Positions 48,556 through 56,555 of a DNA stretch of 64,000 bases are shown here, one piece after another. Within the stretch, counting starts at the first letter, position 1. The number at the start of each line of letters is the position of its first letter. This DNA is from a virus. The notes beneath the pieces were generated by a model, which saw only the letters and a program-made list of their open reading frames with translations, had not been told where the DNA came from and did no database searches. The translations under genes and the position numbers were made by a program. Where the stretch lies: the IMG/VR virus record IMGVR_UViG_3300008451_000421, positions 1 to 64,000 of that record; one strand, given 5' to 3'.

Positions 48556-50670
48556 CTATGCCAACTGCTCGGCCAGTTTCGACAAGTCGCGAACACGCTT
48601 GGGCTTTGCCGAAAACGGCAGCACCTCTTCACCGCCGAACACCAGGTCGTTCTCGTGCCAGTCGGCCGCCCAGGTCGGCGGGTTCATCCAGTCGATGTGC
48701 TCGATGCGGATCGTCGTGTGCAGGCAGATCGCCAGGCAGTAGTAGAGAAGGTCGAAAGCCTCATTTCGTTTTGAGACCGTCCCGCCGTTGACATTGACCC
48801 ATCCTTTCTCGGTGCGGATTTCCGTGGTGAGTTGTCGGTACAGCCAGTCCTCGGCCCAGTGCGGGAAATGGACCATGCCCACGGCCCTGATCGGCGCACC
48901 ATCGGCAGTGTCGTCGCGGCCGAGCATCGCAGCCACCTGATCCTTGAGCGTCGTCGAGTTGATGAACAGCACCGGCACGTCGCCGCGAGCGCCCGAGTGG
49001 CGGTCCTTGCGCTGGGCATCCGGGTAGCCCAGGCGGATCCGTGGGGCGGACTTGCTCGGCTCGCCCTTGACCAGCAGGAAGCGCTTGTAGAGGTCGTTGC
49101 GCTCGGTGCGCAGGTAGCGCGAGAAGTTGTAGGCGTTGGGCGTCACGCCCTCCTGGCCGCCCGAGTCGCTCGCCGTCATCTTGATCATCATGCGCCGGCC
49201 GCTGCCGTCGCCGAGCGGGTAGGTCTTCAACATCACCTCGTCGATGATCGTCAGCCAGTCCTCAGGGTAGGCGGCCGGGTCGATCGGCATCGGGTCGTTG
49301 TCTTCGTCGAGGCGCTTGGACTTCCTGATCTTGAACATGTCGACCAGGTAGATGTCGCCACCGGGGCCGATGCCGTGGACCTGCACGACAAAGCTGCGGG
49401 CCTGCACGTCAATCGTCGCGACCAGGAAGCGTGCGCCGGCCGGCACAACAGGCTCGGCCGCCGTGCCGCCCCAGTCCTCGGCGCGGTTCTTGAGCGTCTC
49501 GGGCAGGCGATCAGACAGGCGGGACTTCGAGATGTAGTAGTCGCCCTGGTCGGTCGTGATCGTCTTGCGCAGCGGCATCTCGTCGCCGGTCGCCTCGTAG
49601 GCGGCCTCGGCGCGCAGATAGTTCAGCACGATCTTGTCCCAGTCCTGGAACGCGGCTGCAGGACCCTTCATCCAGAACGACGCGATGTCCGACCGGATCA
49701 CCCGGTGACCGTTGCGCTGGACGATGTCGCCTTCCGGCCGCCAGATCATCCCGTCCTTCACCCACCGGCCGGCGACGTTCAGCTCCTCCTTGAACTCCGG
49801 GCCCATGGGGAACCCGTCGTGCGGACAGACGAGCGTGACTTGCTCGGCCGCCTCCATCATGTCCTCGCTCTTGGGGTAGCTGAACAGCTTGAACGACGGC
49901 TCGAAGGCGCTGTGGCATTGCGGGCAGCGCCAGTTCCAGCGCCGCCGGTCGCCTCGATTGTAGAACTCGAAGATGCCGCGAATCGGTGGAGCCTCGTGCG
50001 GGGTGCGTGGCGTCCACTTCGGGTCGGCGATCTCCTTGTCCGGGTTGGGCGAGGACTCGACGGCGGTCATGCCGAAGCGCTTGAAGGTCTCGGCGCGCTT
50101 GGAGGTCAGGCCGTAGACATCGCCTTCGCCGTCGATGTCGTCGGAGATCCGGTCGGCGTCCATGATGAAGTTGCGCCGGATCGTCTTGCCCGACAGGTTG
50201 GTGGCGGTCGGCCAGGTGACCAGCAGCCGCATCCCCGACAGGAACTCCTTGTCGAAGGTGTTGTCGTTCTGGCGGCCCGGGCGCAGCAGCTTTTTGATCT
50301 CGGGGCTGTCGCGCAGCATCTTGTCCAGGTCGCGCTTGGACCAGTCGCGCGCGGTGTGCTGGGTCATGTGGACGACCATCATGTCCGATGGGTCGGTCTT
50401 GGCGGTGTGCGCCACCCAGTTCAGGGCCAGTTGCGACTTGCCGGTACGCGCCGGCCCGACGAACGCCATGCCGGTGTAGTCGAGGCTGGTCAGCACCTCC
50501 TGCGGCTCGACCAGGTAGGGTGCTTTGCGCTCGGACCAGAAGCCCACGTAGGAGCCCGGCTGCCGGATGAAGACGTACTTCTTGGCGGCCTCGACCACGG
50601 TCAGTTGCTCGGGCGGCGAGAGCGCTGTGAAGGTCTGGGCGACCATGTCCTCCAGCGAGATGAACGCCAC
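48556..50670 (-). CDS. Terminase large subunit (lambda gpA family)
   Basis: 704 aa. Walker A-type GPARTGKSQ near residue 72, MMVVHMTQHTARDWSKRDLD near 100, and a Cys pair WRCPQCHS near 250 (zinc-like element). The nuclease half has FLVATIDVQARSFVVQVHG (first catalytic Asp) and DSGGQEGVTPNAYNFSR. It packages DNA and cuts cos. One-base overlap with the small subunit gene. Confidence 0.9.
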   Translation of the reverse strand: MAFISLEDMVAQTFTALSPPEQLTVVEAAKKYVFIRQPGSYVGFWSERKAPYLVEPQEVLTSLDYTGMAFVGPARTGKSQLALNWVAHTAKTDPSDMMVVHMTQHTARDWSKRDLDKMLRDSPEIKKLLRPGRQNDNTFDKEFLSGMRLLVTWPTATNLSGKTIRRNFIMDADRISDDIDGEGDVYGLTSKRAETFKRFGMTAVESSPNPDKEIADPKWTPRTPHEAPPIRGIFEFYNRGDRRRWNWRCPQCHSAFEPSFKLFSYPKSEDMMEAAEQVTLVCPHDGFPMGPEFKEELNVAGRWVKDGMIWRPEGDIVQRNGHRVIRSDIASFWMKGPAAAFQDWDKIVLNYLRAEAAYEATGDEMPLRKTITTDQGDYYISKSRLSDRLPETLKNRAEDWGGTAAEPVVPAGARFLVATIDVQARSFVVQVHGIGPGGDIYLVDMFKIRKSKRLDEDNDPMPIDPAAYPEDWLTIIDEVMLKTYPLGDGSGRRMMIKMTASDSGGQEGVTPNAYNFSRYLRTERNDLYKRFLLVKGEPSKSAPRIRLGYPDAQRKDRHSGARGDVPVLFINSTTLKDQVAAMLGRDDTADGAPIRAVGMVHFPHWAEDWLYRQLTTEIRTEKGWVNVNGGTVSKRNEAFDLLYYCLAICLHTTIRIEHIDWMNPPTWAADWHENDLVFGGEEVLPFSAKPKRVRDLSKLAEQLA

Positions 50671-51404
50671 TACTCTTCGTCCTCGTAATCGTCAAAGTCA
50701 GCCAGGGCCGCGGCGTCCTGCTGCGCCATCTCCTGATCCAAGGCCCGCACCATGCTCTCGGTGCGCCGCATCTTGGGCATCTCGCAGAGCTTGGCCCTGA
50801 CCTCATCCAGCAGGTCGGTGACACTTTGGCGCAGGGCGTTGTAGTCCTCGGTCGAGATGTTGACCTTGCCCGGCAGATCCTCGATCCACAGCAGGCTCAC
50901 GTCGCGGATCATCATCGCCGTGGAGCCGAGCACCTCGAGCACGTCTTCGTCGCGCCAGGTCTGCTTGGCCTCCTTCTCCCACGCCTGCTTGGACCGCATC
51001 GCCTTCCAGAACTGGTCGTTGATGTGGTGCGGCAGATCCTGGGCCCGCTGGCTCTTGATCCACGACTCGATGTCGATCTTCGGATCCACGAGATGCTGGG
51101 CGGCCACGACGAAGTCCCAGCGCGGGACCTGCTTACCTTTGTGCTCGGCATACTCGGCCACGGGAGCCTTCATCATCTTCTTGAGCACCGTGCGCTGCTC
51201 GATGCGGAAGACGTCGGCCAGGAACTTCACGCCCACCGGGCGGTAGAACATCGCGAGGTCGGGTAGCAGGATCTTGCCGCCTGCGGTGCCGGCAGCCTCA
51301 GCCGCCAAGCGGGCAGCTCGCTCCTCGTTGGTCTTGCGCCCGGGCTTTCCCTTCGGCCGGGCGGGCGTGACGTCGCCCAACAGGTCGTCATCATCGTCGA
51401 TCAT
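50670..51404 (-). CDS. Terminase small subunit with N-terminal acidic DDDLLG tag
   Basis: 244 aa. Begins MIDDDDDLLGDV, the acidic tag seen at the C-terminus of several replication-block proteins, here at the N-terminus. A basic linker (KGKPGRKTNEERAARLA) leads to a Nu1-type winged-helix core (FLADVFRIEQRTVLKKMMKA). Helical end is acidic (DFDDYEDEE). It would recognise cos with gpA. Confidence 0.75.
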   Translation of the reverse strand: MIDDDDDLLGDVTPARPKGKPGRKTNEERAARLAAEAAGTAGGKILLPDLAMFYRPVGVKFLADVFRIEQRTVLKKMMKAPVAEYAEHKGKQVPRWDFVVAAQHLVDPKIDIESWIKSQRAQDLPHHINDQFWKAMRSKQAWEKEAKQTWRDEDVLEVLGSTAMMIRDVSLLWIEDLPGKVNISTEDYNALRQSVTDLLDEVRAKLCEMPKMRRTESMVRALDQEMAQQDAAALADFDDYEDEE

Positions 51405-51604
51405 CGGGCGTCACGCTTTTGCTGCTGCCACTCGTCGACCTCGTCGCTGGGCCAGTATACGATCGCGCCGTCCTTGCGGCCCTGCGGGAACAGGCCGGCG
51501 TCCATGCGCCGATAGAGCGTGGCGCGGGAATAGCCGGTGCGCTTGAGCACCTCGGGAAGCCGAAGATGTCGGACGTCCGGGGGTGTCGGGATCGGGTCGA
51601 TCAC
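51401..51604 (-). CDS. AlpA/excisionase-type HTH regulator
   Basis: 67 aa from GTG 51604, with AAGGAGG at 51611-51617 and 6 bases spacing; this decides against the upstream ATG at 51649, which would place coding sequence across the operator. MerR-like HTH: VLKRTGYSRATLYRRMDAGLFP and a wing with IVYWPSDEVDEWQQQK. Such proteins act as excisionases or activators. First gene of the late operon, ATGA overlap with the terminase small subunit. Confidence 0.75.
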   Translation of the reverse strand: MIDPIPTPPDVRHLRLPEVLKRTGYSRATLYRRMDAGLFPQGRKDGAIVYWPSDEVDEWQQQKRDAR

Positions 51605-51642
51605 TATGGCCCTCCTTGAGACCGCGTGAGATTTGACCTTAA

Positions 51643-51657
51643 TCACCACGAGGTTGA
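51643..51657. promoter_or_regulatory. Operator-like repeat TCACCACGAGGTTGA
   Basis: Sits 39 bases before the start of the late operon's first gene. On the plus strand it lies between a TTGACC (51633-51638) and GAAATC (51656-51661), 17 bases apart. Probable control point of the late operon. Confidence 0.5.
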
Positions 51658-51741
51658 AATCGCAACCCCTTGTCTTCTCACAAGTCGCGTGCGAGGTTCA
51701 AGCGTCCAAGCCCTGCGGCGACGACATGGGTCTCCCCGACT

Positions 51742-51775
51742 GGCCCCGGTAGCTTCGGTTGCCGGGGCCTTTTTT
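51742..51775 (+). terminator. Strong intrinsic terminator
   Basis: GGCCCCGG (51742-51749) pairs with CCGGGGCC (51762-51769) and is followed by TTTTTTATT. It terminates plus-strand transcription although no plus-strand gene lies just before it; see the small-RNA finding. Confidence 0.85.
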
Positions 51776-51777
51776 AT

Positions 51778-51817
51778 TCAACATCGTGTTGACATTTATC
51801 AATCGCGGTGAGACGGT
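51778..51817 (+). promoter_or_regulatory. Promoter with overlapping operator TCAACATCGTGTTGA
   Basis: Operator 51778-51792; TTGACA 51789-51794; 17-base spacer; GACGGT 51812-51817. Start of transcription expected near 51824, before GTG 51857. Confidence 0.7.
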
Positions 51818-51856
51818 CACATTCAACGGGGATCAGCCCCGATTGGAGATCTCATC

Positions 51857-52258
51857 GTGGGAATGTACACTGAATTGGTTCTGTCGACTTCCGTGAAGGA
51901 TGACCCTGCGGTCGTTGAAGTCATCAAATTTATGGGCAGCGACAGCCGCGCCGCCCCCTTAACGCCGCCGGATCACCCGCTATTCGCCACCGACCGCTGG
52001 CGGTGGATGCTGCGCTCTTGCAGCCACTACTTCACGCCGATGACCGTTTTCTGCTTCGAGCGCAACGACATTGCAAAGTCTTGGTCGTTGATCGTTCGGT
52101 GCGACCTGAAAAACTACGACAACGAGATCGAAAAGTTCATCGACTGGCTGTCGCCGCACCTTGATGACCACTTCGGTCAGATGATCGGCTACAGCCGTTA
52201 CGAGGAGTCTCGCGAGCCGACGATCATCTATGCGCCGGATGCAGAGGTGGCGTCGTGA
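51857..52258 (+). CDS. Hypothetical protein, 133 aa
   Basis: GTG 51857 with GGAG at 51845-51848; ATG 51863 is an alternative. An alpha/beta protein with several aromatic residues (DRWRWMLRSCSHYFTPMTVF) and a helical part (DNEIEKFIDWLSPHLDDHFG). No family recognised. First gene of a two-gene operon next to attP, so expressed from a repressor-controlled promoter. Confidence 0.65.
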   Translation: MGMYTELVLSTSVKDDPAVVEVIKFMGSDSRAAPLTPPDHPLFATDRWRWMLRSCSHYFTPMTVFCFERNDIAKSWSLIVRCDLKNYDNEIEKFIDWLSPHLDDHFGQMIGYSRYEESREPTIIYAPDAEVAS

Positions 52259-52479
52259 ACTTCTTCGCCCCGATCCCCGTCACTATCCGGCCAGGTATGA
52301 CCGACGACGAGAAGCTGCTGTCGGCCTGGGCGGACGTGCCCACCGAAAAGATCCGCGACAGCGTCCCGTATGTTCGTGGGGCCGAGCCTTCAATCAAACG
52401 TTTCGACGCCAGACACCCAAAGCCGACCATCTCAGATGCCGCGCGTCGGCGCGTGGTCGAACTGCGGAAAGGGGTGTAG
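52255..52479 (+). CDS. Small hypothetical protein next to attP
   Basis: 74 aa, GTG start in a GTGA overlap. Contains PVTIRPGMTDDEKLLSAWAD and a basic end (AARRRVVELRKGV). It could be lysogeny-related by position; no motif supports that. Confidence 0.55.
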   Translation: MNFFAPIPVTIRPGMTDDEKLLSAWADVPTEKIRDSVPYVRGAEPSIKRFDARHPKPTISDAARRRVVELRKGV

Positions 52480-52487
52480 AAGTTTTA

Positions 52488-52680
52488 CAGACCCCTGAAA
52501 TACCCTAGAGACTTCAGCGACCCGTTTTACACCCCAAGTTGCTGTGATCCCACGCAGAACGACAGCTTCCCAAGCTGTGAACGCGGGTTCGATTCCCGCC
52601 GCCCGCTCCAAAATCTGCTAGATTTCCCAAACACTTGGCCCCGGACTCGTTCCGGGGCCGAAACGTATTTTACCGGCGTT
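52488..52680. other. attP region: tRNA-Gly(CCC) 3' end core and arm-type repeats
   Basis: Bases 52556-52610 are the 3' two-thirds of a tRNA-Gly: anticodon stem ACAGC/GCTGT with loop TTCCCAA (anticodon CCC 52569-52571), T-stem GCGGG/CCCGC with TTCGATT loop, acceptor CGCCCGC and T-CCA. The D-arm and 5' acceptor are absent, so the segment is not a tRNA gene but would rebuild the host gene on integration. GTTTTACA-type repeats flank it (52494-52501, 52524-52531, and related copies near 52668 and 52677) and are candidate integrase arm sites. Confidence 0.8.
52637..52659 (+). terminator. GC-rich hairpin between attP core and integrase
   Basis: GGCCCCGGA (52637-52645) pairs with TCCGGGGCC (52651-52659). 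Only weak T-runs follow on either strand; probably bidirectional termination or insulation between integrase and the plus-strand genes. Confidence 0.5.
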
Positions 52681-53679
52681 TTACGCCGAACCCGCATCCA
52701 AGCGCGCGATCTTCGCCCGCAGCAGCGCGTCCCGGCGGACGTAGCGATTGATGATTCGCTCGACCTTGTCCTTCTCCCAGCCCAGGATCTCGGCGACCTC
52801 TTCGGCGCTGAATCCAGCCAGGTAGAACTTGGTCGCCGCGGTGCCGCGCGCGTCGTGGAAGTGCAGCGTCTTCTCCCCGGCCGCGATCCGCGCCTTGTTC
52901 CACGAGGATCCGAAGCCGCCCGCCCAGGGCCTGCCCTTGGTCGTGGTGAGCACGAAGACCGATCGCTTGGGGATCGTCGCCAACAGCGCCCGCAGCTCGC
53001 TGTAGAGCGGCACGACCACGCCCCGCTTCCCGCCGCTCTTGCCGGTCTTGATCTCGATCGCGAGGTCGCCGACGTGCCCCCATTGTAGCTTGAGCAGGTC
53101 GCCCTGCCGCATCCCGGTCAGCGCGGCCAGGCGCAGGGCCAGCATGACCTCGACCGGCGACGTGGCGGCGAACCGGCTCAGGTCTTCCTCGGTCCAGATG
53201 ATCTCGGATCGGTCGGCGCTGTAGAGGTTGGAGATCCCGAAGCACGGATTCGAGCCCAGCAGACCCTCCTCCACGGCGTAGGACAGCATCGCCGAGAGCA
53301 CCTGCTTGCCGTTGTCGGCCGCCCGGGGAGCGTGCGCCCACTTGCCGCGCCACCGCTTGATCACCTTGCGGACCTCGGGCCGGTCGAACGTCTTGATGGA
53401 CAGCTTGCCCAGGTCGTCACGGATGCGGTCGAGCCAGGGTGCCCAGTTCTTCCGGGTCGAGACGGCGAGGCCGCTGTAGGCCGGGCTGCCCTTGTAGGCG
53501 GTCACCAGTCCGTTGATGCGCGAGGACTCGTCCGACTTGGCGCTGGCGGCGACCAGGGCTTCGAGGAACTCACGGGAGCCGGGCTCGCCGGGCAGGCGCG
53601 GGCCGCCGCGCCATGCGTAATAGTAGGTCCGACCCTTAGCGCGAACCTTGTGGACGCCCTTCAGTGCGACGTCGGTCAT
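52681..53679 (-). CDS. int: Tyrosine-family integrase
   Basis: 332 aa from ATG 53679. N-terminal arm-binding part begins TDVALKGVHKVRAKGRTYYY; SAM-like core-binding domain about residues 60-150. Catalytic domain: TGMRQGDLLKLQW (Arg I), a Lys turn KTGKSGGKRG, HFHDARGTAATKF (His-x-x-Arg), LGWEKDKVERIINRY with Trp and the nucleophile Tyr. Catalyses integration at tRNA-Gly. The gene ends at the attP arm sites. A longer reading would overlap the small upstream gene further. Confidence 0.9.
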   Translation of the reverse strand: MTDVALKGVHKVRAKGRTYYYAWRGGPRLPGEPGSREFLEALVAASAKSDESSRINGLVTAYKGSPAYSGLAVSTRKNWAPWLDRIRDDLGKLSIKTFDRPEVRKVIKRWRGKWAHAPRAADNGKQVLSAMLSYAVEEGLLGSNPCFGISNLYSADRSEIIWTEEDLSRFAATSPVEVMLALRLAALTGMRQGDLLKLQWGHVGDLAIEIKTGKSGGKRGVVVPLYSELRALLATIPKRSVFVLTTTKGRPWAGGFGSSWNKARIAAGEKTLHFHDARGTAATKFYLAGFSAEEVAEILGWEKDKVERIINRYVRRDALLRAKIARLDAGSA

Positions 53680-53857
53680 CTTCAAGCCACCCGGCAATCT
53701 CGTCAGTTGCGGATGCCGGCGGGGCCTCTCCAGCGGCGTATAGCGAAATTCGGCCGGTCTTGCGGTCGATGTCAATCCGGCCGATTTCAAAGCCCGCGCT
53801 GGTCGCGCCGCTCACCGCCTTCTGGACATCTCGGTCGGTGAACTTCGGCGCGCTCAT
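53636..53857 (-). CDS. Small protein overlapping integrase start
   Basis: 73 aa; its 3' end overlaps the integrase start by 44 bases in another frame. Sequence DRDVQKAVSGATSAGFEIGR then IDRKTGRISLYAAG and a basic end. Similar small genes sit before integrases in alphaproteobacterial prophages, as far as I recall. It may couple integrase translation; function unknown. Confidence 0.65.
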   Translation of the reverse strand: MSAPKFTDRDVQKAVSGATSAGFEIGRIDIDRKTGRISLYAAGEAPPASATDEIAGWLEDDRRRTEGRPQGSR

Positions 53858-53916
53858 GGTCGGGTCTCTGGGGCCTGCTGGCGACGGGCCAACTTATGCA
53901 CGTCTGAATTGGAAAA

Positions 53917-53931
53917 TCAACACTAGGTTGA
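53917..53931. promoter_or_regulatory. Operator-like repeat TCAACACTAGGTTGA
   Basis: Both arms fit (TCAAC/GTTGA). In the 76-base gap upstream of the small pre-integrase gene and just after the SLOG gene. It probably controls integrase expression. Confidence 0.6.
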
Positions 53932-53933
53932 AG

Positions 53934-54443
53934 TTAACCCAGCATCCCCCGGATCTCCTCGTCGAGGGACCACTTGTCCCACAGGTTGTCGAACGGCACG
54001 CCTTTCTTTTCGGCGTAGGCCAGGCAGTTGCAGGTCCCGCCGAACGACCCGTCCCAGAGAGCGAGCATCCGGTCAGCGCGATCGACCATCCACCGGTTGC
54101 GCATCTCAAGGGCTCGGGCCGCATCGAACATATGCAGCGGGTTCCTCGGGTTGACGATTTCCACGGATTCGGCGGCCAAGATGAGCCGATTGAACCGGTC
54201 GCGAGAGGCTTGCGGCCACCGCCGGTCCTGTCCCTCAAACGCCACCGCCGCGATGAACGGGATGCCCAGGGCCACGCACGCCGAGGCGACGGCCTGGTCC
54301 CAACCGAGCGCCATGCCGCTGATCACCTTCTCGGGGCGATTGAGGCTCAGGTGCTCGACCGCGAGCGCGCCCAGGGCCCGGCGGGTCTTCTGGTCGTATC
54401 CGCCGAGCTTGTGGGGCCGGTGGCCGGTGGCGGCGACGATCAT
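53934..54443 (-). CDS. SLOG-family (YpsA/DUF1273-like) nucleotide-binding protein
   Basis: 169 aa. N-terminal ATGHRPHKLGGY is the SLOG GHR signature, followed by VISGMALGWDQAVASACVAL (Rossmann helix) and a C-terminal LWDGSFGGTCNCLAYAEKKG. SLOG proteins bind nucleotides or derivatives and occur in phages and in conflict systems. Its partner is not evident. Last gene of the leftward operon before integrase. Confidence 0.75.
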   Translation of the reverse strand: MIVAATGHRPHKLGGYDQKTRRALGALAVEHLSLNRPEKVISGMALGWDQAVASACVALGIPFIAAVAFEGQDRRWPQASRDRFNRLILAAESVEIVNPRNPLHMFDAARALEMRNRWMVDRADRMLALWDGSFGGTCNCLAYAEKKGVPFDNLWDKWSLDEEIRGMLG

Positions 54444-54661
54444 TTACGACCCCACGGCAAAGCGGGAAAGTCTTTGTCGCGGCGATACTCTTTCGAGCCC
54501 TCGGCTTGGTTTCCGTGGTAGTCGAGATAGACAAGCGCCTTGTCTCGGAATCGATCCGCCGATTGCCAGTCGGGCTTCTGGGTCACGAGCATTCGGATGA
54601 TCACCCAGAGCGCGTGTAGGACTGTGGACTCAAAATAAAGCCGGCGTTCGGGACCTGTCAT
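54440..54661 (-). CDS. Small hypothetical protein
   Basis: 73 aa, ATGA overlaps on both sides. Contains FESTVLHALWVIIRMLVTQK and a charged end (YRRDKDFPALPWGRK). The hydrophobic part is too short and polar for a clear membrane helix. Function unknown. Confidence 0.55.
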   Translation of the reverse strand: MTGPERRLYFESTVLHALWVIIRMLVTQKPDWQSADRFRDKALVYLDYHGNQAEGSKEYRRDKDFPALPWGRK

Positions 54662-54972
54662 CGTGCAACCTCAATGCGTTCACCCTTGGCGATGTAGCGA
54701 TCAAAACCCTTGGGCAGCCGGGCGCGGGTGTTGGAGAGTCGAGCCTTGTCGTGAGGCTTCAGGACGCCGGCCGGGAACCAGGTGTAGGCGTCGGCAATAT
54801 GCCACGGGGTGACTTTGCTGACCGGCCTCCTGTGGCGCATGTCTTGCCGGTAAAGGCGACGCCACAGACGCCCGTCCTCGTCGTAGGCGAAGTCGGCTTT
54901 GTAGGCCCCCTCGCGGGCGAGTTCGGGCATCTGGTTGGCCCAGACCTGCCACTTTGCGGTGAGATCTTTCAT
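54658..54972 (-). CDS. Basic hypothetical protein
   Basis: 104 aa, ATGA overlaps. Arg/Lys-rich with many aromatic residues (DGRLWRRLYRQDMRHRRP; HIADAYTWFPAGVLKP). Possibly nucleic-acid-binding; no family recognised. Confidence 0.55.
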   Translation of the reverse strand: MKDLTAKWQVWANQMPELAREGAYKADFAYDEDGRLWRRLYRQDMRHRRPVSKVTPWHIADAYTWFPAGVLKPHDKARLSNTRARLPKGFDRYIAKGERIEVAR

Positions 54973-55199
54973 TTGCGGTCGTGCCTTTCTCCAGCGATGT
55001 AGACCACAAGGCTGCCGTGAGGCGCGGCCTTGTAATCACCGCCCCATTGACCCTCTGGCGCGTCGTCACCCTGCAAATGGCAGGCTGTGATGCTCTGAGG
55101 CTCCTGCGCCAAGGTCAGGTCGTACTCGTATGCCGAGACGAGAACCGTCGCGGTCGGATCGCACCACTGCAGATGTTCGATCAGTTCGGCGACGGTCAT
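54969..55199 (-). CDS. Small hypothetical protein
   Basis: 76 aa, ATGA overlaps. Starts TVAELIEHLQWCDPTATVLV, a common short phage pattern with an N-terminal helix and following strand. Ends on a beta hairpin and HDRK. Function unknown. Confidence 0.6.
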   Translation of the reverse strand: MTVAELIEHLQWCDPTATVLVSAYEYDLTLAQEPQSITACHLQGDDAPEGQWGGDYKAAPHGSLVVYIAGERHDRK

Positions 55200-55369
55200 C
55201 GCGGGCCGCTCCTATCGGCGAGATCCTGGCACACCGTCACGAGCATCCGGTGCCCGTGCAGCCGGACATACAGGTCGTGCAGGAGCGCTTGTTCTTCGGG
55301 CGTCTGGGGCGGCCGGCCTTCGAGCAGGTCGAGCAGCACGGTGACGTCGGTGGTGGAGAGGACGATCAT
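55196..55369 (-). CDS. Small helical protein, 57 aa
   Basis: ATG 55369 in an ATGA overlap; a longer frame would run into the upstream gene. Helical (TDVTVLLDLLEGRPPQTPEE; HDLYVRLHGHRMLVT). Function unknown. Confidence 0.5.
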   Translation of the reverse strand: MIVLSTTDVTVLLDLLEGRPPQTPEEQALLHDLYVRLHGHRMLVTVCQDLADRSGPR

Positions 55370-55677
55370 TGGCTGAACCCCTGCTCCTTGAGGAACGCGC
55401 GGGTTCGCCCCTCGATGGTGTTCGACCCAGACATTTCTGAGCGGCACATATCCCAATCGTCCAACAGCGCGAGTGCAGTTTTAAGGGCGATCTCCGTGGC
55501 GTCAGGTGGAGAGGTCGACTTTGGTGCGGCTGTGCGCATCGCTCGGTCAAGCCCGTCGAAGTGGTTGATCAGGTCCGCCAGGTCGCGGGTGCGCACGACC
55601 GTCTTGTCAGGACGCATCCCTCGGTGGCCGAGGACGGCGGTGCGCAGGCGCGCGAGGGTGTCGGCGAAAGTGCTCAT
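55366..55677 (-). CDS. Small hypothetical protein
   Basis: 103 aa from ATG 55677 (ATGA overlap). Begins MSTFADTLARLRTAV; the start region ATGAGCACTTTCGCCGA is nearly the same as that of genes 55966 and 56190. Remainder helical and charged, ending LKEQGFSQ. Function unknown. Confidence 0.55.
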   Translation of the reverse strand: MSTFADTLARLRTAVLGHRGMRPDKTVVRTRDLADLINHFDGLDRAMRTAAPKSTSPPDATEIALKTALALLDDWDMCRSEMSGSNTIEGRTRAFLKEQGFSQ

Positions 55678-55961
55678 ACCCACACCTCCGAGATGTCGAT
55701 CATGCTGTCGGGTCCGAAGTTCTCGGGCCAGTTGATCCGGTCGATGATTGCCTGGCGGCCAATATCCACGCGCACCCGGTCGCGGACGCCGCCCATCATC
55801 GCGACGGCGGTGATGGCGAGAACATCGGGGTTCGCCGGCTGCGTCGCGGCTGTGACGACCACTGAAACGTCAAGCGGCCAGCGGACATCAAACTCGGCAG
55901 CCAGTTCTTCGCGGATGGATCGGGCAACCACAGCCTTGCGGTCGTCGGGATGGATGCTCAT
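55674..55961 (-). CDS. Small hypothetical protein
   Basis: 95 aa from ATG 55961; the longer frame would cross the neighbouring gene. Contains REELAAEFDVRWPLDVSVVV and GRQAIIDRINWPENFG. The beta core suggests a small alpha/beta fold. Function unknown. Confidence 0.55.
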   Translation of the reverse strand: MSIHPDDRKAVVARSIREELAAEFDVRWPLDVSVVVTAATQPANPDVLAITAVAMMGGVRDRVRVDIGRQAIIDRINWPENFGPDSMIDISEVWV

Positions 55962-55965
55962 CGAC

Positions 55966-56193
55966 TCAGAACCCATACACGTCGAAGCGGGCTTGAAGGT
56001 AATCGCCGTGAGGCAACGACCAGAGATCAAAGGGCACTTTTCCGGCCACCTCGCGACGATAAATGCGCGAGCCATCCTCCGCTTGGATGTAGTCACGTCC
56101 GCGCTTAAGCAGCCGGCCAATCAGACCGATGGGCCGCCACCACGAAGGCGGAACGTCTCTGTATTTGTGCCTTGAGGCGAAGAAAGTGCTCAT
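55966..56193 (-). CDS. Small basic hypothetical protein
   Basis: 75 aa from ATG 56193 (ATGA overlap). Begins MSTFFASRHKYRD, with the shared ATGAGCACTTTC start. Trp/Arg-rich middle (PPSWWRPIGLIGRLLKRGRD). Function unknown. Confidence 0.5.
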   Translation of the reverse strand: MSTFFASRHKYRDVPPSWWRPIGLIGRLLKRGRDYIQAEDGSRIYRREVAGKVPFDLWSLPHGDYLQARFDVYGF

Positions 56194-56555
56194 GACGGCA
56201 TCTCGCACGCGCTGAAGGCGTTGGACGCCTTGATTTCAAATCCACCGGCTGTGTAGCGGGCCCGGTCCGTCCGGCAGACCTCGACGAGCTTCGCGACGAT
56301 TGCCTCGATGTCGCTGCCCCGGTGAACGAAGAAGCTCACGCTGCCGCAGGGATAGACGCGACCCTGCACGAAGTGTCCGGTGCGATACGCTTCGGCGCGC
56401 TGCTCGGGCGACACCCAGTCGTCAGCATGATCGGCTAAGCCGAAGTTGAAATAATCGGCAATCGTGTCGTGGCAGCCGGCGTGCGGGTTGACGCTCAGGC
56501 TGAACTCGAAAGCGTTCTGACGCAGGTATTCGAGGTTCTCGGCGAGGGTGCTCAT
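56190..56555 (-). CDS. Hypothetical protein, 121 aa
   Basis: ATG 56555 (ATGA overlap). Begins MSTLAENLEYLRQNAFEFSL. Contains HAGCHDTIADYFNFGLADHA and a beta segment GRVYPCGSVSFFVHRGS. Two His/Cys-containing loops might bind metal; not sufficient for a call. Confidence 0.55.
   Translation of the reverse strand: MSTLAENLEYLRQNAFEFSLSVNPHAGCHDTIADYFNFGLADHADDWVSPEQRAEAYRTGHFVQGRVYPCGSVSFFVHRGSDIEAIVAKLVEVCRTDRARYTAGGFEIKASNAFSACEMPS

Noticed and set aside
51605-51649. ATG 51649 as start of the AlpA-like gene
   Set aside because: The region overlaps an operator, while GTG 51604 has a perfect AAGGAGG at 6 bases.
52556-52610. Functional tRNA-Gly gene
   Set aside because: The 5' acceptor strand and D-arm are absent; it is only the 3' part that forms the attachment site.
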